The notes: generated by a model not told the origin, from the sequence alone. A stretch of 5,844 bases of DNA from Burkholderiales bacterium (GCA_014379045.1 JACMMK010000261.1:1-5844), one strand, 5' to 3'; shown: positions 1-5,842, counted from the first letter of the stretch. A program made the numbers and translations.

Positions 1-500
1 GCGCTGCTCGGCGAGCGGCTGTACCCGGCCGCGTCGAGCGTCGAATTCCACTGCCCCTCCTCGAAACCCGTCAACTGCGCCGTACCGACGATCAGCAGCG
101 GCACGTTCATCTGGCCCTTGGTCAGGCGTTTGAACTCTTCCTGCATCTCGGGCAATGCCGGATTGCGGTCGCTGAACGGCACGCCGCGCCCGGTAAGCAA
201 CTTGCGCGCGTTGCTGCAGGGCTCGCCGCACTCGTTGCTCCACAGGGTGACCGGAAACCGATCGGTCGCCTGGCGCTGCGCGAATGACTCCTGTCCGTCG
301 ATGCGTCCGGCGCGCCCGCGCACGTCGCTGACCGACTTCGCATCGGCCGGCGGCGGTAGATCGGAACATTCGCGCGAACCGCTGGGATTGGTCCAGCAGC
401 GGATCTGCTGCGCGCTGGCCGGCGATATCGACCACGCGCCGCAGAAAATCACCGCGACGACCATCGCGGCCCCGATACCCATACCGCGCATGCGCTTCAT
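1..500 (-). CDS. Exported glutaredoxin-like protein with DUF4124-like N-terminus (3' end missing)
   Basis: 166 codons are visible and the frame is still open at the window edge, so the C-terminus is missing. The ATG at 500 follows GGGAGAG with a 5-base spacer. Residues 1-30 look like a Sec signal peptide: a basic start (MKRMRG), a hydrophobic core at about 8-23, and a signal peptidase I-type ASA ending at 30. The mature N-terminus (33-51: CW, then NPSG, then C-SDLPPP) resembles the DUF4124 domain of proteobacterial envelope proteins, here with Cys35 and Cys45. From about 82 a thioredoxin/glutaredoxin-like fold follows: FPVTLWSNEC with C91-G-E-P-C95, then ARKLLTGRGVPF (98-109), a VPLL segment with the cis-Pro candidate P134, and LTGF (143-146). 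The likely role is periplasmic thiol-disulfide chemistry, but no substrate can be inferred. The cysteine pair is spaced CX3C rather than CXXC. The gene starts 20 bp after the prlC stop and is probably co-transcribed with it. Signal peptide and fold are well supported by eye; the function is inferred. Confidence 0.85.
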   Translation of the reverse strand, partial: MKRMRGMGIGAAMVVAVIFCGAWSISPASAQQIRCWTNPSGSRECSDLPPPADAKSVSDVRGRAGRIDGQESFAQRQATDRFPVTLWSNECGEPCSNARKLLTGRGVPFSDRNPALPEMQEEFKRLTKGQMNVPLLIVGTAQLTGFEEGQWNSTLDAAGYSRSPSS

Positions 501-505
501 GTTCA

Positions 506-512
506 CTCTCCC
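506..512 (-). promoter_or_regulatory. Ribosome binding site of the glutaredoxin-like gene
   Basis: On the minus strand this reads GGGAGAG, five bases before the ATG at 500. It lies inside the 20 bp between prlC and this gene and supports the ATG at 500 over the in-frame ATG three codons later. Confidence 0.7.
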
Positions 513-520
513 GACCTGGG

Positions 521-2578
521 TTAGGCGGCGGCCGTCTCGCTCATGCCGTTATGCCTCAACAGTGCATCGATTCTCGGCTCGCGGCCGCGAAACTTTACGA
601 AAGATTCGAGTGCGGGCCGGCTGCCGCCGCGCGCGAGCACCTCGTCGCGGAACCGTGCGCCGATTTCCGGATTGAGCACGCCACGCTCCTCGAACAGGCT
701 GTAGGCATCGGCCGACAGCACCTCGGCCCACTTGTAGCTGTAGTACCCGGCCGCGTAGCCGCCTGAAAAGATGTGCGAGAAGCCGTGCGCGAAGCGGTTG
801 AACTCGGGGGGCGTCAGCACCGACACCTCGCGCCGGACCTGGTCGAGCACCGCCTGCGCCGAGGTGCCCGCTGAAGCGGTCGCCCCGCTGTGAATGCGCA
901 TATCGAACAGCGAAAACTCGACCTGACGCAGCGTCTGCAGGCCGCTCTGGAAATTCTTCGCCGCCAGCATGCAGTCGAACAGCGCGCGTGGCATCGGCGC
1001 GCCGGTGTCGACATGCCGGGTCAGATGCTTCAGCACGTCCCACTCCCAGCAGAAGTTCTCCATGAACTGACTGGGCAATTCCACCGCATCCCATTCGACG
1101 CCGTTGATGCCCGAAACGAACAGTTCGTCGATTTCGGTCAACAGATGATGCAGGCCGTGTCCGAACTCGTGGAACAGGGTGACCACGTCGTCGTGCGTGA
1201 ACAGTGCCGGTCGCACCGTGCCATCGGGGCGCGTGACCGGCGCCGGGAAGTTGCAGGTGAGATACGCGACCGGCAACTGCAGACCGCTGGCGCGGCGGCG
1301 CCGTGCGATCGCATCGTCCATCCACGCGCCGCCGCGCTTCGAGGCACGGGCATAGAGGTCGAGATAGAAATGGCCGATCGGCTCGCCCGCGGCGTTCGCC
1401 ACTTCATAGAAGCGCACGTCGGCATGCCATTTCGGCGCTTCACGCTCGGTGATCATCAGGCCGTAGATGGTCTCGACCAGCCTGAACATCCCCGGCAACA
1501 CCTGCGTTTCCGGGAAGTACTGTTTCACATCGTTGTCCGAGAACGCGTAGCGCTCGTCACGCAGTTTCTCCGAGGCGTACATCATATCCCAGGCCTGCAG
1601 CTCGGCGAGACCGAGATGCTCGCGGGCGAAGGTCTGCAGCTCGGCGAGATCGCGCAGCGCGAACGGCCGCGCTTTCGCAGCGAGTTCGCCGAGGAACTCG
1701 TCCACCTGGGTCGGCGACTCGGCCATCTTGGCAGCGAGCGACAGCCCGGCGAAATCGGCGAAGCCGAGCAACTGCGCGAGTTCGTGGCGCAGCGCGAGGA
1801 TCTCGACGATAAGTCCGCTGTTGTCCCAGTCTTCGCGCCCGAATTCGGAAGCGCGGGTGACGAACGCGCGGTACAGCGTCTCGCGCAGCACGCGATCATC
1901 GGCGTACTGCATCACAGGCTGGAACGACGGCGCCTGCAGCGTGAAGCGGTAACCCGTCTGGCCTTCGCTGCGTGCGGCCTCCGCGGCCGCCTCTATCGCA
2001 TCCTCGGGCAGGCCGGCGAGCCCGGCGCGCGCGTCGACATGGTGCGAGAACGCGTTGGTCGCATCGAGCACGTTGTCGGAAAACCGCGACGAAAGCGCTG
2101 CCAGGCGCTCGCTGATCTGACGATAGCGTTCTTTCTGCGCGGGGGGCAGCTCTGCGCCCGACAGGCGGAAATCGCGCACCTCGTTCTCGATCACCTTGCG
2201 CCGCGCGGCGGAGAGCTGGCTGAAGCCGGGGCTCGCCGCAAGCGCCTTGTACTTCGCGAACAGCGCCTCGTTCTGTCCCATCTCGGTGTAGTACGCAGTC
2301 ACCCGCGACAGGTTCTCGTTGTAGACCTCGCGCAGTTCCGGGCTGTTCATCACCGCGTTGAGGTGAGACACGAGTCCCCAGGCGCGACGCAACCGGTCGG
2401 ATACGCCCTCGAGTGGATGCGCGAAACCCTGCCAGGTCGGCGTCGACGCATCCTCGGCCAGGCGCGCGACCTCGGCGCGGTTCTCCGCGAGCAACGATTC
2501 GATCGCCGGCGTCACATGCTCGACCCGAATATCGGGGAAACGCGGCAGCGGCGATTGTTCGAGTAGCGGATTTTGCAT
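521..2578 (-). CDS. prlC: Oligopeptidase A (M3 family zinc metallopeptidase)
   Basis: This 685-residue protein matches the usual length of the family (E. coli OpdA is about 680). It is a cytosolic thimet-type zinc endopeptidase that degrades short peptides, including cleaved signal peptides. The helical N-terminal part covers about 1-400. The catalytic motif is HEFGH at 470-474, with zinc ligands H470 and H474 and catalytic E471. The third ligand is E500 in the VELPSQ motif (499-504). The conserved tyrosine-rich segment HIFSGGYAAGYYSY (602-615) supplies the substrate-stabilising tyrosines. All key residues are present, so the enzyme should be active. The ATG at 2578 is chosen because CTGGAG sits six bases upstream and the protein then begins MQNPLLEQSPLPRFPDI, as family members do. 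The frame stays open for 54 more codons to 2740, overlapping the end of pyrX, but that extension is Arg/Pro-rich and unlike the family. It lies 109 bp after pyrX. The gene is also called opdA. Confidence 0.96.
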   Translation of the reverse strand: MQNPLLEQSPLPRFPDIRVEHVTPAIESLLAENRAEVARLAEDASTPTWQGFAHPLEGVSDRLRRAWGLVSHLNAVMNSPELREVYNENLSRVTAYYTEMGQNEALFAKYKALAASPGFSQLSAARRKVIENEVRDFRLSGAELPPAQKERYRQISERLAALSSRFSDNVLDATNAFSHHVDARAGLAGLPEDAIEAAAEAARSEGQTGYRFTLQAPSFQPVMQYADDRVLRETLYRAFVTRASEFGREDWDNSGLIVEILALRHELAQLLGFADFAGLSLAAKMAESPTQVDEFLGELAAKARPFALRDLAELQTFAREHLGLAELQAWDMMYASEKLRDERYAFSDNDVKQYFPETQVLPGMFRLVETIYGLMITEREAPKWHADVRFYEVANAAGEPIGHFYLDLYARASKRGGAWMDDAIARRRRASGLQLPVAYLTCNFPAPVTRPDGTVRPALFTHDDVVTLFHEFGHGLHHLLTEIDELFVSGINGVEWDAVELPSQFMENFCWEWDVLKHLTRHVDTGAPMPRALFDCMLAAKNFQSGLQTLRQVEFSLFDMRIHSGATASAGTSAQAVLDQVRREVSVLTPPEFNRFAHGFSHIFSGGYAAGYYSYKWAEVLSADAYSLFEERGVLNPEIGARFRDEVLARGGSRPALESFVKFRGREPRIDALLRHNGMSETAAA

Positions 2579-2584
2579 CGAATG

Positions 2585-2590
2585 CTCCAG
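2585..2590 (-). promoter_or_regulatory. Ribosome binding site of prlC
   Basis: The minus strand reads CTGGAG. The GGAG core lies six bases before the ATG at 2578, which decides this start against the longer open frame. I found no convincing sigma-70 promoter in the 109 bp between pyrX and prlC, so prlC may be read through from the pyr operon. Confidence 0.65.
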
Positions 2591-2687
2591 TGAAATGCTT
2601 GGGGGTATGTCAGGGAAACGCGCGACCGGGGCGCCGGGTGGACCGGAAGTGGGCGGTGCGCCGGATGCCCCAGACCGCCGGAAGGGT

Positions 2688-4013
2688 CTACGTGGTCGGG
2701 ATCGACCACCCAGCGCCCCGGCTGAAGACCGCCTCGCCACCCACGATCGTGTGGCGCACGCGTCCGACCATCGGCAGGCCGGCGAAGGGCGTGTTCTTGC
2801 CCTGGCTCACAAGAGTCTGTGGGCTGACGACCCAGTCTTCAATGGGATCGAACAGGCAGAGGTCCGCGGGAGCACCGAGCGTCAGCCTTCCGGCGGGCAC
2901 ACCCAGGATACGCGCTGGCGCGCAGGTAATGCGTGAGAGCGCGCGTGCTCGGCTGAGCGACATCTCGGTGGCCCACTTCAGCGTGAGCGGCAGCAATAGT
3001 TCGAGCCCGGTTGCGCCGGGCTCCGACTGCGCGAACGGAAGCTGTTTGGCATCGTCGTCCACCGGCGTATGGTCGGAACACACGGCGTCGATGGTGCCGT
3101 CGGCGAGTGCGGCGCGCAGTGCGTCGCGGTCGCGCACGCTGCGCAACGGCGGCACCAGGTGGCTCTGCGCATCGAAGTAACCGATATCGCGGTCGCACAG
3201 GTGCACGTGATGGATCGCCACGTCGCAGGTGATCGCGAGCCCGCCGGCCCGGGCTGCGCGCACCTGTGCGACCCCCTCGGCGGTAGACAGCCGGCACAGA
3301 TGGACGCGTGCGCCGGTGACCCTGGCCAAGGTCACCAGGGTATCGATCGCAATGGTCTCGGCACAGACGGGAATGGCGCTCAAACCCAGCCGCGTGGCGA
3401 CCTCGCCGCCGTGCGCGACTCCGCCGCGCGCGAGATGCGGGTCCTGCGGGCGCAGCCACACCGGGAAGTCGAAGCTCGCTGCGTACAGCATTGTGCGCAA
3501 CAACACGCGTGTGTCGGTGACCGGATGATCGGCATGCGAGAACGCGATACAACCGGCCTCGTTCAGTTCGGCCATCTCGGTGATGCGCTCGCCCGCGAGC
3601 GCCTGCGTCAATGCGCCGACCGGATAGACGCGCGACAGGGCGAGCGTCTGCGCGCGGTACTTGAGCATCTCGACCAGCCCGGGTTCGTCGAGCGGTGGGT
3701 CGGTGTCGGGGGGACAGGCCAGACTGGTCACGCCGCCGGCCACCGCTGCGGCGAGTTCGGATTCGAGCGTGGCCTTGTACTCGTAGCCGGGCTCGCGCAG
3801 GCGCGCCGCCAGGTCGACGAGGCCGGGGGCGATCAGCAGGCCGCGCGCATCGATCGTTCGCGCCGAGCGAAAACGGTCGGGCACGGTGCCGATCGCGCTG
3901 ATCAGGCCATCTTCTAGCGCGATGTCGGCTGCGTATTCGCGGTCATCGACCGGATCGACCACGGTCCCACCGCGGATGACCACCGGTTTGGCCCGCACGA
4001 TCGCAGCGCTCAT
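2688..4013 (-). CDS. pyrX: Dihydroorotase-like non-catalytic ATCase subunit (PyrX/PyrC')
   Basis: This 441-residue protein has the amidohydrolase fold of class I dihydroorotase: the N-terminal beta-sandwich segment with VVDP (18-21), PGLVDL (63-68), REPG (73-76), GGVTSL (93-98), and the C-terminal APADLCLFDP (381-390). The active site is dismantled. Where active enzymes have DxHxH, this has D67-L-A69-A-R71. The SDDG segment carrying the bridging Asp reads SHADH (159-163). The two later histidine ligands appear as R in LRPQ (187-190) and R241 in HLCRLST. Only the last Asp, D314 in CSDHTP, remains. Such inactive homologues are known in Pseudomonas, where they assemble with PyrB into the large class A ATCase and are needed for its activity. 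A structural rather than enzymatic role is therefore likely, with active PyrC encoded elsewhere. The ATG at 4013 follows an in-frame stop and has no clear Shine-Dalgarno sequence. Two tiny overlapping ORFs lead into it. Confidence 0.92.
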   Translation of the reverse strand: MSAAIVRAKPVVIRGGTVVDPVDDREYAADIALEDGLISAIGTVPDRFRSARTIDARGLLIAPGLVDLAARLREPGYEYKATLESELAAAVAGGVTSLACPPDTDPPLDEPGLVEMLKYRAQTLALSRVYPVGALTQALAGERITEMAELNEAGCIAFSHADHPVTDTRVLLRTMLYAASFDFPVWLRPQDPHLARGGVAHGGEVATRLGLSAIPVCAETIAIDTLVTLARVTGARVHLCRLSTAEGVAQVRAARAGGLAITCDVAIHHVHLCDRDIGYFDAQSHLVPPLRSVRDRDALRAALADGTIDAVCSDHTPVDDDAKQLPFAQSEPGATGLELLLPLTLKWATEMSLSRARALSRITCAPARILGVPAGRLTLGAPADLCLFDPIEDWVVSPQTLVSQGKNTPFAGLPMVGRVRHTIVGGEAVFSRGAGWSIPTT

Positions 4014-4027
4014 CGGCGCGTTCTCAT
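4010..4027 (-). other. Five-codon mini-ORF overlapping the pyrX start
   Basis: ATG at 4027 encodes MRTRR and stops with TGA at 4012-4010, which overlaps the pyrX ATG (4013-4011) as ATGA. Its own ATG overlaps the stop of the preceding mini-ORF in the same way. It is too short for a functional protein. If real, it would pass ribosomes on to pyrX, which lacks a clear Shine-Dalgarno sequence. Chance is possible, because the region contains four copies of GATGAG. Confidence 0.3.
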
Positions 4028-4050
4028 CGTGTACTCATCGGCCTGCTCAT
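4024..4050 (-). other. Eight-codon mini-ORF between pyrB and pyrX
   Basis: ATG at 4050 encodes MSRPMSTR, with an internal in-frame ATG at 4038. It ends in TGA at 4026-4024, overlapping the next mini-ORF's ATG (4027) as ATGA. It begins 32 bases after the pyrB stop. No good Shine-Dalgarno sequence precedes it, only GCGG. With the following mini-ORF it forms an unbroken overlap chain into pyrX. Translation is unproven. Confidence 0.28.
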
Positions 4051-4082
4051 CCGCGAGCTCGAGGGCGTAGTCAGCGACCGGC

Positions 4083-5033
4083 TCACCGGACCGCCAGGAT
4101 CGACATCACCGCCATGCGCACCGCGATGCCGAAGGTGACCTGCGGCAGGATCACCGACTGCGATCCGTCGGCCACGCTCGACTCGATCTCCACGCCCCGG
4201 TTCATCGGCCCCGGATGCAGCACGATCGCATCGGGACGCGCCAGCGCGAGCCGTTCGGCAGTGAGGCCGTAGCTCTTGTAGTACTCCTGCGCGCTCGGCA
4301 GCAGACCACCGTCCATGCGTTCGTTCTGCAGGCGCAGCATCGACACGACGTCGACGCCGACCAGCGCGTCTTCCATCCGGTTGAAGACGCGTACGCCGAG
4401 CTGCGCGAACGAGTCGGGCACCAGCGTCTTCGGTCCGACGACGCGGATCTCGGGCACCCCGAGGGTCGACAGCGCATGGATCTGCGAGCGCGCGACGCGC
4501 GAATGCAGCACGTCGCCGACGATGGTCACTGTCAGCCCGGTGAACGACTGCTTGTAGTGGCGGATCGTGTACATGTCGAGCAGGGCCTGCGTCGGATGCT
4601 GGTGACGGCCGTCGCCTGCGTTGATGACGCTGATGCCCTCGCGCACATGACTCGCAATCAGGAACGGTGCGCCGCTCTGCGCGTGGCGCACCACGAACAT
4701 GTCCGCATCCATCGCCGAGAGGTTCGAGATCGTGTCGAGCAGCGACTCGCCCTTGCTCGCAGAACTCGCGTCGATGTTCAGGTTGATGACATCCGCGGAC
4801 AGGCGTTTCGCGGCAATCTCGAACGTCGTACGGGTCCGCGTGGAGTTCTCGAAGAACAGGTTGAACACGCTTTTCCCGCGCAGCACCGGCACTTTCTTCA
4901 CTTCCCGCTCGGCGACGCTCACGAACGGCCGCGCGGTATCGAGGATGTTGAGCAGGGTCTCGCGCGGCAGACCGTCGATCGAGAGCAGATGCCTGAGCAC
5001 ACCGTGCTGGTCGAGCTGGGGGTTGCGGGTCAC
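4083..5033 (-). CDS. pyrB: Aspartate carbamoyltransferase catalytic chain
   Basis: The enzyme condenses carbamoyl phosphate with L-aspartate, the committed step of de novo pyrimidine synthesis in the cytosol. Its 316 residues fit the family (about 305-335). The carbamoyl-phosphate domain shows FENSTRTRTTFE (61-72), with the STRTR phosphate loop at 64-68 and the SASKGES loop with K94. R116-H117 and HPTQALLD (146-153) follow. The aspartate domain shows HSRVARS (177-183), MLRLQNER (232-239) and HPGPMNRG (273-280). All catalytic signatures are intact. I chose GTG at 5033 because VTRNPQLDQHGVLRHLL aligns with the usual MTRNPQL-type N-terminus. A GTG at 5081, in frame inside the end of pyrR, would give 332 residues and cannot be excluded. 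Neither start has a clear Shine-Dalgarno sequence. The gene is separated from pyrR by 13 bp bridged by a six-codon ORF. With pyrX beside it and no pyrI, a class A ATCase with PyrX is expected. Confidence 0.96.
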   Translation of the reverse strand: MTRNPQLDQHGVLRHLLSIDGLPRETLLNILDTARPFVSVAEREVKKVPVLRGKSVFNLFFENSTRTRTTFEIAAKRLSADVINLNIDASSASKGESLLDTISNLSAMDADMFVVRHAQSGAPFLIASHVREGISVINAGDGRHQHPTQALLDMYTIRHYKQSFTGLTVTIVGDVLHSRVARSQIHALSTLGVPEIRVVGPKTLVPDSFAQLGVRVFNRMEDALVGVDVVSMLRLQNERMDGGLLPSAQEYYKSYGLTAERLALARPDAIVLHPGPMNRGVEIESSVADGSQSVILPQVTFGIAVRMAVMSILAVR

Positions 5034-5050
5034 TGGACGCCGACGTTCAT
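5030..5050 (-). other. Six-codon mini-ORF bridging pyrR and pyrB
   Basis: ATG at 5050 overlaps the pyrR stop as ATGA (5050-5047). The ORF encodes MNVGVQ and ends in TGA (5032-5030), which overlaps the pyrB GTG as GTGA (5033-5030). It could carry terminating ribosomes from pyrR to the pyrB start, which lacks a Shine-Dalgarno sequence. It is too short to be a functional protein by itself. An alternative is ordinary coupling with no translation of this ORF. Confidence 0.35.
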
Positions 5051-5652
5051 GCAGGTTCGGGCAGACCGGCGGGTCTCGCACCCGTACGCAGCGCACCCGG
5101 TGCGGCGCTGCGCGCACAAGCGCGTAGCGACAACTTGCCGTCGGAGTCTGCCGCGCCGGCGCGTTCGAGGACGATCTCGTAAGCGTCGGCGAGCGTGATC
5201 GTCGCCCCGACGAAGGTCGCTGCGATCGGCAGGTGCCGCCCGCCGCGGTCGATGAGGGCGGCGAGCCGGATGCGCCCCGGCCGGCCGTAGTCGAAAAGTT
5301 CATTCATCGCGGCGCGGATCGTGCGCCCGGTATGCAGCACGTCGTCGACCAGCACGATGTCGGCATCAGCGACCTCGAAGGCGATCATCGAGGCGCGCAT
5401 CGTCGTGCGCAGTCCCGAGCGTTCCAGATCGTCGCGGTGCAGCCCGACGTCGATCGTACCCAGCGCAGTGGCGAGGCCGAGTGCCTGGTGCAGACGCTCG
5501 GCGATCCACACACCGCCGCTGTGAATACCGACCAGCGCGCAGCGCGCCGGGTCGATCGTCGGCCGGATCTGTGCGACTAGCGCGTCGATCAGGGTCTCGA
5601 CCGAAGGCAGTGTCGGCAACCCGTTCGCAGCCGGAGGCGTTGCACCGCTCAT
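5047..5652 (-). CDS. pyrR: PyrR, PRPP-binding pyrimidine operon regulator / uracil phosphoribosyltransferase family
   Basis: This 201-residue member of the type I phosphoribosyltransferase fold shows the PRPP loop IVLVDDVLHTGRTIRAAMNEL with its core at 99-111 (acidic pair D103-D104, T108-G109-R110-T111). It also has VGIHSGGVWIAERL (41-54), GTIDVGLHRDDL (65-76) and ALIDRGGRHLPI (132-143), the usual PyrR order. In Bacillus PyrR binds pyr mRNA in response to UMP and may have uracil phosphoribosyltransferase activity. Gram-negative PyrR lies next to pyrB, but its mechanism is less clear. The last ~22 residues (RSAAPGALRT onward, Ala/Pro/Gly/Arg-rich) look like an extra tail, because family members mostly end near 170-180. 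ATG at 5652 has a strong Shine-Dalgarno GGGAGG with a 6-base spacer. Its start codon region can pair with an upstream arm in the leader, so translation may be controlled. Confidence 0.93.
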   Translation of the reverse strand: MSGATPPAANGLPTLPSVETLIDALVAQIRPTIDPARCALVGIHSGGVWIAERLHQALGLATALGTIDVGLHRDDLERSGLRTTMRASMIAFEVADADIVLVDDVLHTGRTIRAAMNELFDYGRPGRIRLAALIDRGGRHLPIAATFVGATITLADAYEIVLERAGAADSDGKLSLRACARSAAPGALRTGARPAGLPEPA

Positions 5653-5765
5653 CGGGCGCCTCCCAGCAATCTAGCCGCGTCTACCATTGCGCGGTCGGCG
5701 CCAGCGCCCGATTCGCTTACGTCGATCCGCAGCCTGCGGCCGGGGCCCCTCGCCGCGGGGCTCAT
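5649..5765 (-). CDS. Possible 38-residue leader ORF or 3' end of an upstream gene
   Basis: The ORF starts at ATG 5765 with GGAGG six bases upstream and ends in TGA (5651-5649), overlapping the pyrR ATG as ATGA. The product begins MSPAARGPGRRLRIDVSE and ends VDAARLLGGAR. I recognise no domain. Its start module is a copy of the pyrR start module (17 of 17 bases, 5760-5776 against 5647-5663). The same frame is open upstream to the window edge, so it could be the tail of a longer gene. In several gammaproteobacteria ruvX precedes pyrR, and the VDAARLL end faintly recalls RuvX, but the rest does not. It could also be an accident of the duplication. Translation is unproven. Confidence 0.35.
   Translation of the reverse strand: MSPAARGPGRRLRIDVSESGAGADRAMVDAARLLGGAR
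5651..5712 (-). promoter_or_regulatory. Possible start-sequestering hairpin before pyrR
   Basis: The minus-strand arm AUCGGGCGC (5712-5704) is perfectly complementary to GCGCCCGAU (5659-5651), which covers the Shine-Dalgarno spacer and two bases of the pyrR ATG. The loop is 44 nt and holds an inner stem CCGCG/CGCGG (5694-5690 with 5679-5675). The upstream arm could instead fold locally with the adjacent GGCGCC, giving two exclusive states. The pairing is read directly; a regulatory role is inferred, and high GC makes such pairings easier by chance. Confidence 0.45.
5659..5664 (-). promoter_or_regulatory. Strong ribosome binding site of pyrR
   Basis: The minus strand reads GGGAGG, six bases before the ATG at 5652. 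It is the best ribosome binding site in the pyr operon. The spacer and start (GCGCCCGAT) form one arm of a perfect 9 bp inverted repeat with 5704-5712. Confidence 0.75.
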
Positions 5766-5842
5766 CGGGCGCCTCCGCGCGATAGCGCAGGTTCCACCAC
5801 TTGCGCGGTCGGCGCCAGCGCCCGATTCGCTTACGTCGATCC
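5760..5842. repeat. Leader repeat, copy 2 (distal, at window edge)
   Basis: The blocks 5760-5776 and 5801-5842 are identical to copy 1, with a diverged 24 bp middle (5777-5800). The match ends two bases before the window ends, so its true right boundary is nearly but not fully visible. The copy carries a second complete Shine-Dalgarno/ATG module that would start the 38-residue ORF. Confidence 0.9.
5764..5826 (-). promoter_or_regulatory. Possible start-sequestering hairpin before the 38-residue ORF
   Basis: This is the duplicate of the pyrR leader pairing: AUCGGGCGC (5826-5818) with GCGCCCGAU (5772-5764) around the ATG at 5765, with a 45 nt loop. The inner sequence differs from copy 1, but an inner stem is still possible: CCGCGC/GCGCGG (5808-5803 with 5780-5775), partly covering the GGAGG, or GCGCA/UGCGC (5806-5802 with 5789-5785). 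Confidence 0.4.

Larger units (their letters stand above)
5647..5728. repeat. Leader repeat, copy 1 (adjacent to pyrR)
   Basis: Two blocks match copy 2 exactly: 5647-5663 (17 bp, the pyrR ribosome binding site and start) and 5687-5728 (42 bp). The 23 bp between them are diverged. The offset to copy 2 is 113 bp for the first block and 114 for the second, because copy 2 has one extra base in the variable part. A 31 bp GC-rich spacer (5729-5759) separates the copies and contains the short palindrome CCGCAGCCTGCGG at 5727-5739. Confidence 0.9.

Noticed and set aside
890..2566. 558-codon open frame on the plus strand, antisense to prlC
   Set aside because: prlC has a complete family-length protein with intact catalytic motifs in the opposite strand. 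Long antisense frames are common at this GC, and the translation is Arg/Gln/His-rich with no recognisable motif.
2579..2622. Sigma-70 promoter before prlC (CTGACA as a -35 box on the minus strand)
   Set aside because: No acceptable -10 box occurs at 16-18 bp spacing.
2652..2679. Possible terminator hairpin after pyrX (arms GGCGGT and ACCGCC)
   Set aside because: The stem is only 6 bp with a 16 nt loop and no T-tract follows on the minus strand. It is not distinguishable from GC-rich background.
2579..2740. 54-codon N-terminal extension of prlC
   Set aside because: It is Arg/Pro/Gly-rich, overlaps pyrX and has no family similarity. The ATG at 2578 has a good ribosome binding site and a family-typical N-terminus.
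3069..3917. 282-codon plus-strand open frame antisense to pyrX
   Set aside because: The composition looks like a shadow of a GC-rich coding strand, and pyrX is clearly the real gene.
4215..5198. 327-codon plus-strand open frame antisense to pyrB and the end of pyrR
   Set aside because: It spans two confidently identified genes on the other strand and has no domain signal.
5727..5760. Terminator or attenuator in the GC-rich spacer between the leader repeats
   Set aside because: Short palindromes are present (CCGCAGCCTGCGG; GGGGCCCC), but no T-tract follows, so an intrinsic terminator is not supported.
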